This document shows positions 8,183 to 16,209 of a stretch of DNA of 43,596 bases, piece after piece. The notes beneath the pieces are model-generated. The model searched no databases, was not told the DNA's origin, and was given only the letters and a program-made list of their open reading frames with translations. This stretch comes from Candidatus Methylomirabilota bacterium (GTDB lineage: Bacteria; Methylomirabilota; Methylomirabilia; Rokubacteriales; CSP1-6). How positions within the stretch are numbered: the first letter of the stretch is position 1; each line of letters opens with the position of its first letter. Location: NCBI GenBank assembly GCA_035936835.1, contig DASYVT010000129.1:1-43596 (forward strand), written 5' to 3'. A program made the translations under genes and the position numbers.

Positions 8183-9400
8183 TCACCACTTCCACAATGC
8201 GGATGACGGGACCGCATGCAGCTTCGATCCGAAGGGGACGATCCGATTGCCCATGTAGAGGACGATCCCCCGGTGGAACCGCCGCCCGGCTATATCCTCC
8301 AGGATGGAAAGGCCGCGGAAGTCATCGCCGCTGAGATTCTCAGCCGTCTTGACCTCGATCCCGATGATCCGGCCATCGACCTCCAGGACGACATCCACCT
8401 CCGCACCCTTCTGGCTCCGGAAATGGAACACCTCAGGCCTCTTCATATGCCAGGAGGCCTGCTTCACCAATTCCATCGTCACGAAATTCTCGAACAACCT
8501 GCCAAACACCTCCCGATCGGCTTCCAGGCGTTCCCGGGACAGTCCCAGCAAGGCCGCCGCTAAACCCGTGTCCGCGAACAGGAGTTTCGGCGTCTTCGTG
8601 GCCCGATTGCCCAGATTCCTCGACCAGGCCGGCACGGTACGGATCAAGAAGGTGGTTTCCAGCAGCGACATATAGCGCTGCAGGGTCGTGTACGAGATGC
8701 CGATCGCGCTGTTGATGCTCGCCAGATTCAAGACTCCGCTTGTCCGAGCGGCGAGCAGGGCAAGCAACCGTGGCAGCGCGGTCAGTCCCTCGATGTTCGC
8801 GAGGTCGCGTATGTCCCGCTGGAGCACGCCGGTCACGTAGGAGCCGAACCAGGCTCGGCGCCGGCCTTCATCCCGTCTGTAAACCGCGGGATAGCCGCCA
8901 CGGAGGACACGACCGAGAATCTCCCTCCGCCTTACCCGAAGAGGCGCAGATGGGAGGCGGGCTCCCAAGAGGACGTCCACGAACCCCTCCCGGCGTCCGG
9001 CGATCTCACCCTGAGACAGCGGCCAGAGGGTCAGATGCTCCATTCGCCCGACCAGGGAATCGGCGATCCGCGGGATCATGAGCACGTTCGCTGACCCCGT
9101 CAGAAGGAACCTGCCGGGCCGGCGCCGTCGATCAACGACCGCCTTCATGGCCAGGAACAGCTCCGGCACGCGCTGAACCTCGTCGATCGCGACCAGCGTG
9201 TCGAACTGTTCGACAAACGCCGTAGGGTCCGCCTTCGCAGACGCCAGAGTCGTGGCATCGTCCAACGTCACGTATCGATTCTTGGGAACGAGCGTCCGGG
9301 CAAGGGTGCTCTTTCCCGTCTGACGCGCGCCGACAAGCAGGGCCACGGGCGTATCGCCCAGCGCCGCCTTCAAGTTCGTCTCGATATGTCTCCGAATCAT
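8183..9400 (-). CDS. AAA ATPase with DUF4143 domain
   Basis: 405 residues. The N-terminal AAA_14 domain has Walker A GARQTGKST at residues 24-32 and Walker B LVAIDEVQR around Asp73-Glu74, then a sensor-like LLTGSAN. The middle and C-terminal part is a DUF4143 domain (winged-helix-like TLQRYMSLLETTFLIRTVPAW, then a nuclease-like end with GAEVDVVLE and GIEVKTAENLSGDDFRGL). Function is unknown; such genes are scattered by horizontal transfer and often stand alone. The base composition looks less GC-rich than its neighbours, in line with acquisition. It separates murQ from namZ-nagZ. The start codon lies inside a dyad, suggesting autoregulation. Confidence 0.88.
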   Translation of the reverse strand: MIRRHIETNLKAALGDTPVALLVGARQTGKSTLARTLVPKNRYVTLDDATTLASAKADPTAFVEQFDTLVAIDEVQRVPELFLAMKAVVDRRRRPGRFLLTGSANVLMIPRIADSLVGRMEHLTLWPLSQGEIAGRREGFVDVLLGARLPSAPLRVRRREILGRVLRGGYPAVYRRDEGRRRAWFGSYVTGVLQRDIRDLANIEGLTALPRLLALLAARTSGVLNLASINSAIGISYTTLQRYMSLLETTFLIRTVPAWSRNLGNRATKTPKLLFADTGLAAALLGLSRERLEADREVFGRLFENFVTMELVKQASWHMKRPEVFHFRSQKGAEVDVVLEVDGRIIGIEVKTAENLSGDDFRGLSILEDIAGRRFHRGIVLYMGNRIVPFGSKLHAVPSSALWKW

Positions 9401-9439
9401 GGGTATATTTTACCCATTGAATGGTGAATTTCTACCCAC
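9399..9439 (-). promoter_or_regulatory. Operator-like dyad and repeat at the ATPase start
   Basis: ATGGGTA (9399-9405) and TACCCAT (9411-9417) form a perfect 7-base inverted repeat around TATTT. Its left arm includes two bases of the ATPase start codon. A further TACCCAC at 9433-9439 repeats the motif 22 bases away, about two helical turns. The arrangement suggests a site for a dimeric regulator, possibly the ATPase itself; this is inference. Confidence 0.5.
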
Positions 9440-9460
9440 TATTCGATGAGCCCGAACCCC

Positions 9461-9512
9461 GTAAACGCGGTTTACGTCCTGGACCCAAGACCATCCATCT
9501 CGCTTGGTCCAG
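9461..9512 (+). promoter_or_regulatory. Two dyads upstream of namZ
   Basis: GTAAAC-GCG-GTTTAC at 9461-9475 is a perfect 6-base dyad. A second inverted repeat pairs CTGGACCCAAG (9479-9489) with CTTGGTCCAG (9503-9512), 10 pairs with one bulged C. The second overlaps the proposed -35 element of namZ and could be an operator. No regulator gene for it is seen nearby. Confidence 0.4.
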
Positions 9513-9541
9513 CCGTAAGTCGGGCCTACTATAAAGGTCCA
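9504..9541 (+). promoter_or_regulatory. Predicted sigma70-type promoter of namZ-nagZ, possibly leaderless
   Basis: TTGGTC (9504-9509) and TACTAT (9527-9532) are separated by exactly 17 bases. The ATG of namZ begins 8 bases after the -10 element, where transcription would be expected to start. No Shine-Dalgarno sequence precedes the ATG, so a leaderless transcript is likely. Confidence 0.45.
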
Positions 9542-10713
9542 TGGCCGCCGTCCTGTCGGGCCTCGACGTGCTGGTCTCGCGGTTCCCGTCTCTCCTTCAC
9601 GGGCGCACCGTCGGCCTTCTCTGCCACCAGGCTTCTGTCACCCGCAACCTAAGTCATGCGGCGCGCGCCATCGGCGCTATCCGCGGCGCGAAGCTCCGCC
9701 GTCTCTTCGCGCCGGAGCACGGCCTCATGGGAGCCGCCCAGGACCACGCGAAGATCGGCGCCGAGCGCGACGCGCTGACCGGTCTCCCCGTCGTGAGCCT
9801 GTACGGTAAGCGCCTCGCCCCCGACCCGCGCGCGCTCGAAGGGCTCGACGCCCTCGTGGTGGATCTCCAGGACGTGGGCGCGCGTTATTACACCTTCGTC
9901 TGGACGATGGCGCTCGCCATGCGCGGGGCCGCGCGGGCGGCACTGCCGGTGGTCGTGCTCGACAGGCCGAATCCGCTCGGTGGCGAGAAGCTCGAAGGCA
10001 ACATGCCGGATCCGCGCTTCGCCTCGTTCGTCGGTCTCTATCCCCTGCCGACGCGACACGGCATGACGATCGGCGAGCTGGCGGGCTATCTCAACGACAC
10101 GCACGGGCTCGGATGCGACCTGACGGTGGTGCCGATGCTCGGCTGGCAACGCGCCATGCGCTGGGAGGACACGGGGCTGCCCTGGGTGGCGCCGTCGCCG
10201 AACATGCCGACGCCGGACACGGCCCGCGTCTATCCCGGCGGCTGCCTCGTCGAGGGCACGAATCTCTCCGAAGGCCGCGGCACGACGCGGCCGTTCGAGT
10301 GGATCGGCGCCCCCTTCCTCGACGGGTCGCGGCTGGAGCGGGCGCTTACGCGCAGGCGGCTGCCGGGAGCGCGCTTCCGCGCGATCGGCTTCGAGCCCGC
10401 CTTCCACAAATGGAAGGGGCGGCGCTGCGGCGGCGTGCAGGTCCACGTGAGCGATCCGGAGCGGTTTAAACCCGTCGCGACCTACATCGCGCTCCTAGCC
10501 GAGGCGCGCAGTCAGGCCCCGCGACACTTCAGGTGGCGGAAGCCGCCGTACGAGTTCGAGCGGCGCACGCTCCCCATCGATCTCCTCGGCGGCGGCCCGT
10601 CCATTCGCCGCGCGATCGAGGATGGGGCGCCACTCGGGCGCCTCGAAGCCTCCTGGCGCCGCGACCTCGCCGGCTTCGCCCGCGCGCGCCGCCCGTTCCT
10701 TCTCTATAGATGA
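9541..10713 (+). CDS. namZ: Exo-beta-N-acetylmuramidase NamZ family (DUF1343, GH171)
   Basis: 390 residues, typical for DUF1343. The family is known from Bacillus and Tannerella NamZ, which removes MurNAc from the non-reducing end of peptidoglycan fragments. Visible family blocks are GLLCHQASVTRN, RLFAPEHGLMGAAQDHAKIG, VVDLQDVGARYYTFVWTM, LDRPNPLGG, PSPNMPTPDTARVYPGGCL, VEGTNLSEGRGTTRPFEWIG and FHKWKGRRCGGVQVHV. No signal peptide is evident, unlike secreted relatives, so the enzyme may act in the cytosol on imported or recycled fragments. Its stop overlaps the nagZ start (ATGA). The ATG at 9541 gives a family-like N-terminus and follows the predicted promoter directly. Confidence 0.9.
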   Translation: MAAVLSGLDVLVSRFPSLLHGRTVGLLCHQASVTRNLSHAARAIGAIRGAKLRRLFAPEHGLMGAAQDHAKIGAERDALTGLPVVSLYGKRLAPDPRALEGLDALVVDLQDVGARYYTFVWTMALAMRGAARAALPVVVLDRPNPLGGEKLEGNMPDPRFASFVGLYPLPTRHGMTIGELAGYLNDTHGLGCDLTVVPMLGWQRAMRWEDTGLPWVAPSPNMPTPDTARVYPGGCLVEGTNLSEGRGTTRPFEWIGAPFLDGSRLERALTRRRLPGARFRAIGFEPAFHKWKGRRCGGVQVHVSDPERFKPVATYIALLAEARSQAPRHFRWRKPPYEFERRTLPIDLLGGGPSIRRAIEDGAPLGRLEASWRRDLAGFARARRPFLLYR

Positions 10714-12248
10714 CACTCGAGACGCTCGTGGGCCGCCGTCTCATGTTCGGCCTGCCGGGACCCGACCTGAGCGACGCCGATATTCGTCTGTTCCGCGAGA
10801 CACAGGCGGCAGGCCTCATGCTGTACCGGCGCAACTTCGAGACGCCCGAGCGCCTTCACCGCCTGCTGACAGGCCTCGAGGAAGCGCTCGGCCGCAGGTT
10901 GCTGGTTGCCACCGACCATGAGGGCGGGCGCGTCATCATGCTCGGCCGCGCCGTCACCATCTTCCCCGACAACCTGGCCGCAGGCACCGCGGGAGAAGTA
11001 AACTTCGTCAACCGCCAGGGACTCTTCGAGGGCCGCGAGCTGCGCAGGCTCGGCGTGGACGTGAACTTTTCCCCGGTGCTGGACGTGCTGACCGAGCGCT
11101 ACAGCCCGAACATCGGCATCCGCTCCTATGGCAAGGACCCGGCCCTTGTAGCGCGCTACGGCGCCGCGCGCATCCGCGGGCTCCAGTCGGCCGGCGTCTC
11201 CGCCTGCGCCAAGCACTTCCCGGGCAAGGGCCACGCGACCAAAGACGCCCACCTGGGCCTGCCCGTCATCGACTCCGACTGGAGCGAGATGCACGCGACG
11301 CACGTGCCGCCGTTCCTCGCGGCCATCGAGGCGGGAGTGGACTGCATCATGACCTCGCACCCGCTCTACCCACGCCTCGACCCCGCGCCGGACACGCCCG
11401 CGACCTTCTCGCGGTTGATCGTCGCGGAGTACCTGCGCGACGAGATCGGCTACCGCGGCGTCATCGTCTCGGACGACCTCGAGATGGGCGCGATCGGCGA
11501 GATCTGCACTGTGGGCGAGGCTACGGTGCGAGCGGCGGCGGCGGGGCACGACCTGCTGCTCGTCTGCCACACGCCTGCGCGCCAACGTGAAGCCCATGCC
11601 GCCCTGCTCGATGCCTACAGCGCCGCGGACTTGCCCCCGCGGGGACTCGAGCAAAGCGCCGCGCGCCTCGACGCGCTCGCGGCCAAGCGCTCCGCGCGAT
11701 TCGAGGGCGGCCCGCCACGCCCCGAGCGCGACGGCGAGGCTCTCGCCAAGGCTCTCGCCACCCGCGCCGTGACGCCGGTGACCCCGCCCAGCGCCGCATT
11801 CAGCCGCGCCCTCAACGGTCGAGTGGTCGCCGTCTTTCCACGGTTGTCGTCGCTGGCCGAGAGGGTCACGGTCGAGGACGCGATGCTGGACGAGACGCGC
11901 TTCGTCACCCAGGCGCTGGCGCTCTACGGCATCGAACCCGTGGTGGAGGTGGTCGGCGTGGAGCCGAGCGAAACCGAGATCACACGCGCCGCCTCGACGG
12001 CCCGGGGCGCCGACGCGACCATCCTCTTCCTCTACGACGCCCACCTCTACCCGTCCAGCCGCGCGCTGCTGGATGCGCTCCAGAAGTCGGCGCGCGCCCT
12101 CGGCGTCGTGCTGATGCGCGACCCGTGGGACGCGGAGTATCTCGCCCAAGGCGTCGTCGGCATCACTGCCTACGGCTGGCGCCGCTGCCAGCTCGACGCA
12201 GCCCTCGCCCGTCTCCTCGCCCCCGCTCGTGCGAAACCCAGAGCCTAG
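10710..12248 (+). CDS. nagZ: Beta-N-acetylhexosaminidase NagZ-like (GH3)
   Basis: 512 residues. The N-terminal GH3 barrel has VATDHEGGRV at 67-75, KHFPGKGHATKDAH at 168-181 (the NagZ-type Asp179-x-His181 acid/base dyad) and SDDLEM at 254-259 (nucleophile region). A C-terminal GH3_C-like Rossmann domain follows from about residue 350, as in the two-domain Gram-positive enzyme. NagZ removes GlcNAc from GlcNAc-MurNAc fragments. No signal peptide is visible. It is translationally coupled to namZ by a 4-base overlap, so together they would release both free amino sugars. Confidence 0.92.
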   Translation: MTLETLVGRRLMFGLPGPDLSDADIRLFRETQAAGLMLYRRNFETPERLHRLLTGLEEALGRRLLVATDHEGGRVIMLGRAVTIFPDNLAAGTAGEVNFVNRQGLFEGRELRRLGVDVNFSPVLDVLTERYSPNIGIRSYGKDPALVARYGAARIRGLQSAGVSACAKHFPGKGHATKDAHLGLPVIDSDWSEMHATHVPPFLAAIEAGVDCIMTSHPLYPRLDPAPDTPATFSRLIVAEYLRDEIGYRGVIVSDDLEMGAIGEICTVGEATVRAAAAGHDLLLVCHTPARQREAHAALLDAYSAADLPPRGLEQSAARLDALAAKRSARFEGGPPRPERDGEALAKALATRAVTPVTPPSAAFSRALNGRVVAVFPRLSSLAERVTVEDAMLDETRFVTQALALYGIEPVVEVVGVEPSETEITRAASTARGADATILFLYDAHLYPSSRALLDALQKSARALGVVLMRDPWDAEYLAQGVVGITAYGWRRCQLDAALARLLAPARAKPRA

Positions 12249-12566
12249 CGCCCTCAGCTAGAGCCGGCTTGGTCCCGCGCTCTCTCCGGCCCTGTCACAG
12301 AACCACGCGAAAGCTTCTCGAGGTTTGGATGGCGGCCTGCCACCGAGGATGGCTTGACTTGTTCTCGACCGCCCGTCAAGGGTTACCGAGGTATCCTGAC
12401 AAGTACGCGAATCCAGTACAACGTGGAGCCCTGGAACTTCTTGGGTCGGGATCACGAGTACACTTTCCTCGTAGAGGAAACACGGGTGCCACTCGGCTCG
12501 CTTGACCCCACTCGTTGAGCCGCGCTAAAGTGCGCCACGTCCCGAAAAGGTGGTGTGAGGCCCGGC
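12249..12566. other. Intergenic region, no convincing gene
   Basis: These 318 bases lie between nagZ and the large cyclase gene. The DNA looks less GC-rich than its surroundings. CTTGAC (around 12354) and GTCAAG (around 12375) form a weak dyad. Short open frames here lack ribosome binding sites and family features. It should hold the promoter of the cyclase gene, but I cannot place one with confidence. Confidence 0.5.
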
Positions 12567-15500
12567 ATGAACTGTTCTCAGTGTCAGGCAGAGAACCGCG
12601 AGGGGGCACGATTCTGTCGCGAGTGCGGCGCACTGTTCGCTCCCGTCTGTTCGAGCTGCGGCGCGAAGGTGGAGGCCGGAAGCACGTTCTGCGATAACTG
12701 CGGAACACCGCTGGCGGCGACTCCCACACCGACACCCGAGCCATTACATCTTGTCAGGGCCGAGGCCGCCACTGCCGAAGACTTCACCGAAATCGTCCGC
12801 GCCTCGAAGAGTCCCGCAGAGGCGCAGCGCCGGCAACTCACGGTGATGTTCTGCGACCTCGTCGGATCGACAGAGCTGGCAGCCCGGGTCGATCCCGAGG
12901 TGCTCCGCGACGTGGTGCGCTCCTACCAGCAGGTATGTGACGCCGTGATCCGCCAGCTTCATGGCAATGTCGCGCAGTACCTCGGCGACGGTCTGCTCGT
13001 GTATTTCGGGTATCCGGTCGCCAGTGAGGACGACCCTCGGCGCGCCGTACGAGCCGGCCTCGGCATCATCGAGGCGATCGCAACGCTGAACGCGCGCCTG
13101 CAACGCGAGAAGGGGATCACGCTTGCGGTCCGTGTCGGCATCCACACGGGGCTGGTCGTGATCGGGGAAATCGGCGGAGCGAGCCGGCGCGAAGAGTTGG
13201 CGCTCGGCGAAACACCGAACGTCGCGGCGCGCCTCCAGGCCATCGCAGAGTCCGATACCGTCGTGATCAGCGCCGCGACGCATCGACTCCTGCGGGGATC
13301 GGTCATGGTGACTGACCTCGGCGCGCAGGTTGTCAAGGGGCTGCCGGCACCGCTGCGCGCGTACCGGGTCCAGGGTGACGGCGGGGCGGCGAATTCGCTG
13401 GAAGCTTCGGCAGCGGAGGCACTCACGCCGCTGGTAGGACGCGATCAGGAAGTCGGCCTGCTCCTCGACCGTTGGGAGCACGTCAAAGATGGACGCGGCC
13501 ACGTGGTGTTGCTCAGTGGCGAGCCCGGGATCGGCAAGTCGCGGCTGGTTCGGGTCTTGAAAGATCACATCGCTGCGGAGGGGTACCTCGGGTGGGAATG
13601 TCGCTGCTCTCCCTACCACCAGGACAGCGCCCTCTATCCGCTGATCGACCTCTTCGAGCGCGCGCTCCAGTTCGATCGAGATGACGCGCCACCCGAGCGG
13701 GTCGCGAAGATCGAAGCAAGACTCGTCCGATATGGTCTGGCCCAGCCCGAGGCGGTGTCGCTCTGGGCCGCGTTCCTGTCCGTTGCGGTTCCCGACCAGC
13801 ACCCGCCATTGAACCTCACGCCTCAACGCCAGAAGGAGAAGACGTTCGAAGCCATCGTGGCCCAGCTTTTGGCGCTCGCCGCAGAGCAACCGCTCCTCTT
13901 CATCGTCGAAGATCTTCACTGGGCTGACCCGTCCACGCGCGAGCTCGTCGATTTCGTCTTCGGTCAGGTGCCGGCTGCATCGATCTTGATGCTCATGACG
14001 TCGCGCCCGGAATTTCGACCGCCGTGGGCCCATCGCAGTCACTTCACCTACCTCACGGTGAACCGAGTGACACGAAAGCAGACCGAACTGATGGTCGAGC
14101 GAGTGACGGGCGGAAAGTCGCTGCCCGCCGAAGTCCTACAGCAGGTCGTTGCAAAAACCGACGGCGTTCCCTTGTTCGTGGAAGAGCTCACGAGAATGGT
14201 GCTCGAATCCGGTTTGCTTCGAGACCAGGGCGACCGCTACGAGCTGACCGAGGCGCTTCCTCCGTTGGCGATTCCCTCGACGCTCCAGGATTCGCTCATG
14301 GCCCGGCTCGATCGCCTGGGCACGGTGAAGGAAGTGGCGCAGGTCGGCGCGGCGCTCGGGCGCACGTTTCCGTACGAGCTCCTGCGCGCCATCGCATCCA
14401 TCGACGACAGGACGTTGCAGGCCGCGCTCGAAAAACTCGGCGAGTCCGACCTGCTCCATCAGCGCGGGGTGCCTCCCGATGCCACGTACATCTTCAAGCA
14501 CGCGCTGATCCAGGAGACCGCGTACCAATCGATGCTGATGAGCCGGAGGAAGCAACTTCACACGAGAATTGCTGACACGCTTGTCGAACGATTCCCGGGG
14601 ACGACCGGAACGCAACCCGAGCTCGTAGCCCACCACTACACTGAGGCCGGTCTGGCCGATCAGGCGGTCGACTATTGGCAGCGAGCGGGCCAACGCGCGG
14701 TCGAACGGTCAGCGAACCTCGAAGGCATTGCGCACTTCACGAAGGGACTGAACGTCCTGGCGACGCTGCCCGACAGTCGCGACCGGCGGGAGCGCGAGGT
14801 CGCTCTGCGGACGGCCCTGGGGCCGGCCCTGATGTCCACGAAGGGCCTCGGAGCGCGCGAAGTCGAACAGAACTACACGCAAGCGCTGGCGCTGTGCCGA
14901 CAGTTGGGCGGGAGGTCAGAGCTCTTCGCCGTGCTCAGAGGGCTCTGGGAATTCCACGAGCTGCGCGGGGATCTGAAGACCGCACTGGAGCTCGCTGAAG
15001 AGCTGTTCCGGCTGGCCCTGGCCGTCGACGACGACGCGGCGTTGCGGTTGGTTGCCCACGATGTCCTCGGCGACACCCTGTACTGGCTCGGTGAGTTCAC
15101 CCGCTCCCTGGAACACCTGGAGCGCGGCATCGAGTTGTATCGATCCGACGAGCATCGCGTCCTCGCCCACCAACACGCAGGCTATGACCCTGGCGTCGCA
15201 TGCCGGAGTTTTTCAGCGGTTGCGCTGTGGTACCTGGGCTATCCCGATCGAGCCGTCCGACGTAACGAGGAGGCCATCGCGCTTGCGCGTGAGCTGTCCC
15301 AGACGTTCAGCATGATCTTGGCCGTGGAGTTCGGCGCCGTGGTCCGTCACCTTCGTCGAGAGGCCCCACTCGCCAAGGCCTGCGCCGAGACCGACATCGC
15401 CTTGTCGACGGAGCAGGGGAATGCGTTCTTTCTCGGCTGTGGCATGGTCGAGCAAGGCTGGGCGATCGCGCAGGAAGGGCAGGTGGACGAAGGCCTCGCG

Positions 15501-15962
15501 CTCATCGTGCGCGGAATGGACGTGTGTCGGAGCTCCGGAGCCGTGCTCGAACTGCCGCACTGTTGGGCATCACTCGCTGAAGCCTATCGCGGCGCCGGCC
15601 GCATCGAGGAGGCGCTGCAGGCGGTCGCCGAAGGCCTGACGCACGCGCGAGAGACGTCGGCCCGCTTCAACGAGGCCGAGCTGTATCGGCTTAAAGGCGA
15701 GCTGCTCCTGGCGGGCGCCGGTCCCGGGGCAGAGGACGCGGAACGTTGCTTTCGTCAGGCCGTCGAGATCGCTCGACACCAGAGCGCCAAGTCGCTCGAG
15801 CTGCGGGCCGCGACGAGCTTGAGCCGTCTGCTCCAACGACAGGGCAAGCGCGAGGATGCGCGACGCCTGCTGGCGGAGGTCTACGCCTGGTTCACCGAAG
15901 GATTCGACACCGCCGACCTGAAGGATGCGCGGGCGTTGCTCGACGCATTGGCGATCGACTGA
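12567..15962 (+). CDS. Zinc-ribbon / class III adenylate cyclase / AAA ATPase / TPR regulator
   Basis: 1131 residues. Two zinc ribbons open the protein (Cys3, 6, 17, 20 and Cys28, 31, 42, 45), followed by a Pro/Thr linker. A class III cyclase domain spans about 88-268 with both metal Asp residues (FCDLVGST, Asp97; YLGDGLLVYFG, Asp141) and the NVAARL Asn/Arg pair at 218-223. An AAA_16-type ATPase has PLVGRDQE, Walker A GEPGIGKS (318-325) and FIVEDLHWAD (Walker B). TPR-like helical repeats fill the C-terminal half. The cyclase residues look intact, so cAMP synthesis is possible. The ATG at 12567 is preferred over GTG at 12555 because the zinc ribbon begins there after a GTGAGG site. Such proteins are often multiplied in soil bacteria; the signal is unknown. 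Confidence 0.9.
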   Translation: MNCSQCQAENREGARFCRECGALFAPVCSSCGAKVEAGSTFCDNCGTPLAATPTPTPEPLHLVRAEAATAEDFTEIVRASKSPAEAQRRQLTVMFCDLVGSTELAARVDPEVLRDVVRSYQQVCDAVIRQLHGNVAQYLGDGLLVYFGYPVASEDDPRRAVRAGLGIIEAIATLNARLQREKGITLAVRVGIHTGLVVIGEIGGASRREELALGETPNVAARLQAIAESDTVVISAATHRLLRGSVMVTDLGAQVVKGLPAPLRAYRVQGDGGAANSLEASAAEALTPLVGRDQEVGLLLDRWEHVKDGRGHVVLLSGEPGIGKSRLVRVLKDHIAAEGYLGWECRCSPYHQDSALYPLIDLFERALQFDRDDAPPERVAKIEARLVRYGLAQPEAVSLWAAFLSVAVPDQHPPLNLTPQRQKEKTFEAIVAQLLALAAEQPLLFIVEDLHWADPSTRELVDFVFGQVPAASILMLMTSRPEFRPPWAHRSHFTYLTVNRVTRKQTELMVERVTGGKSLPAEVLQQVVAKTDGVPLFVEELTRMVLESGLLRDQGDRYELTEALPPLAIPSTLQDSLMARLDRLGTVKEVAQVGAALGRTFPYELLRAIASIDDRTLQAALEKLGESDLLHQRGVPPDATYIFKHALIQETAYQSMLMSRRKQLHTRIADTLVERFPGTTGTQPELVAHHYTEAGLADQAVDYWQRAGQRAVERSANLEGIAHFTKGLNVLATLPDSRDRREREVALRTALGPALMSTKGLGAREVEQNYTQALALCRQLGGRSELFAVLRGLWEFHELRGDLKTALELAEELFRLALAVDDDAALRLVAHDVLGDTLYWLGEFTRSLEHLERGIELYRSDEHRVLAHQHAGYDPGVACRSFSAVALWYLGYPDRAVRRNEEAIALARELSQTFSMILAVEFGAVVRHLRREAPLAKACAETDIALSTEQGNAFFLGCGMVEQGWAIAQEGQVDEGLALIVRGMDVCRSSGAVLELPHCWASLAEAYRGAGRIEEALQAVAEGLTHARETSARFNEAELYRLKGELLLAGAGPGAEDAERCFRQAVEIARHQSAKSLELRAATSLSRLLQRQGKREDARRLLAEVYAWFTEGFDTADLKDARALLDALAID

Positions 15963-16209
15963 TGTGCTGTCCCCGCTGCTAAGCTGAGAATCGCGACTTA
16001 GGCTCACTCGGCTCCTGAAGTGCGCGTAGCCAGCATGATACCCGTTCTCGTTCGTGGGGCTATCCTTGGGGACCATCCCTACAGTGCGGATAGTGGCCGC
16101 TGCCATCACGCCGATACTGTCGAATCATCAGCGACCGTCGGACCTCGGTTGGCGGAGGTACCCGCCATCACGGAGCTAGCGTTCGTCCCGCCGTTCGAGG
16201 GCCTGAAGG

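Noticed and set aside
12125-12505. 126-codon plus-strand frame across the nagZ end and the gap
   Set aside because: Arg/Pro/Ser-rich, no ribosome binding site, and it overlaps nagZ in another frame.
15963-16209. Possible small gene between the cyclase and CoA transferase genes
   Set aside because: The only open frame of note (16020-16217) has no ribosome binding site and no recognisable feature; nothing else is seen there.
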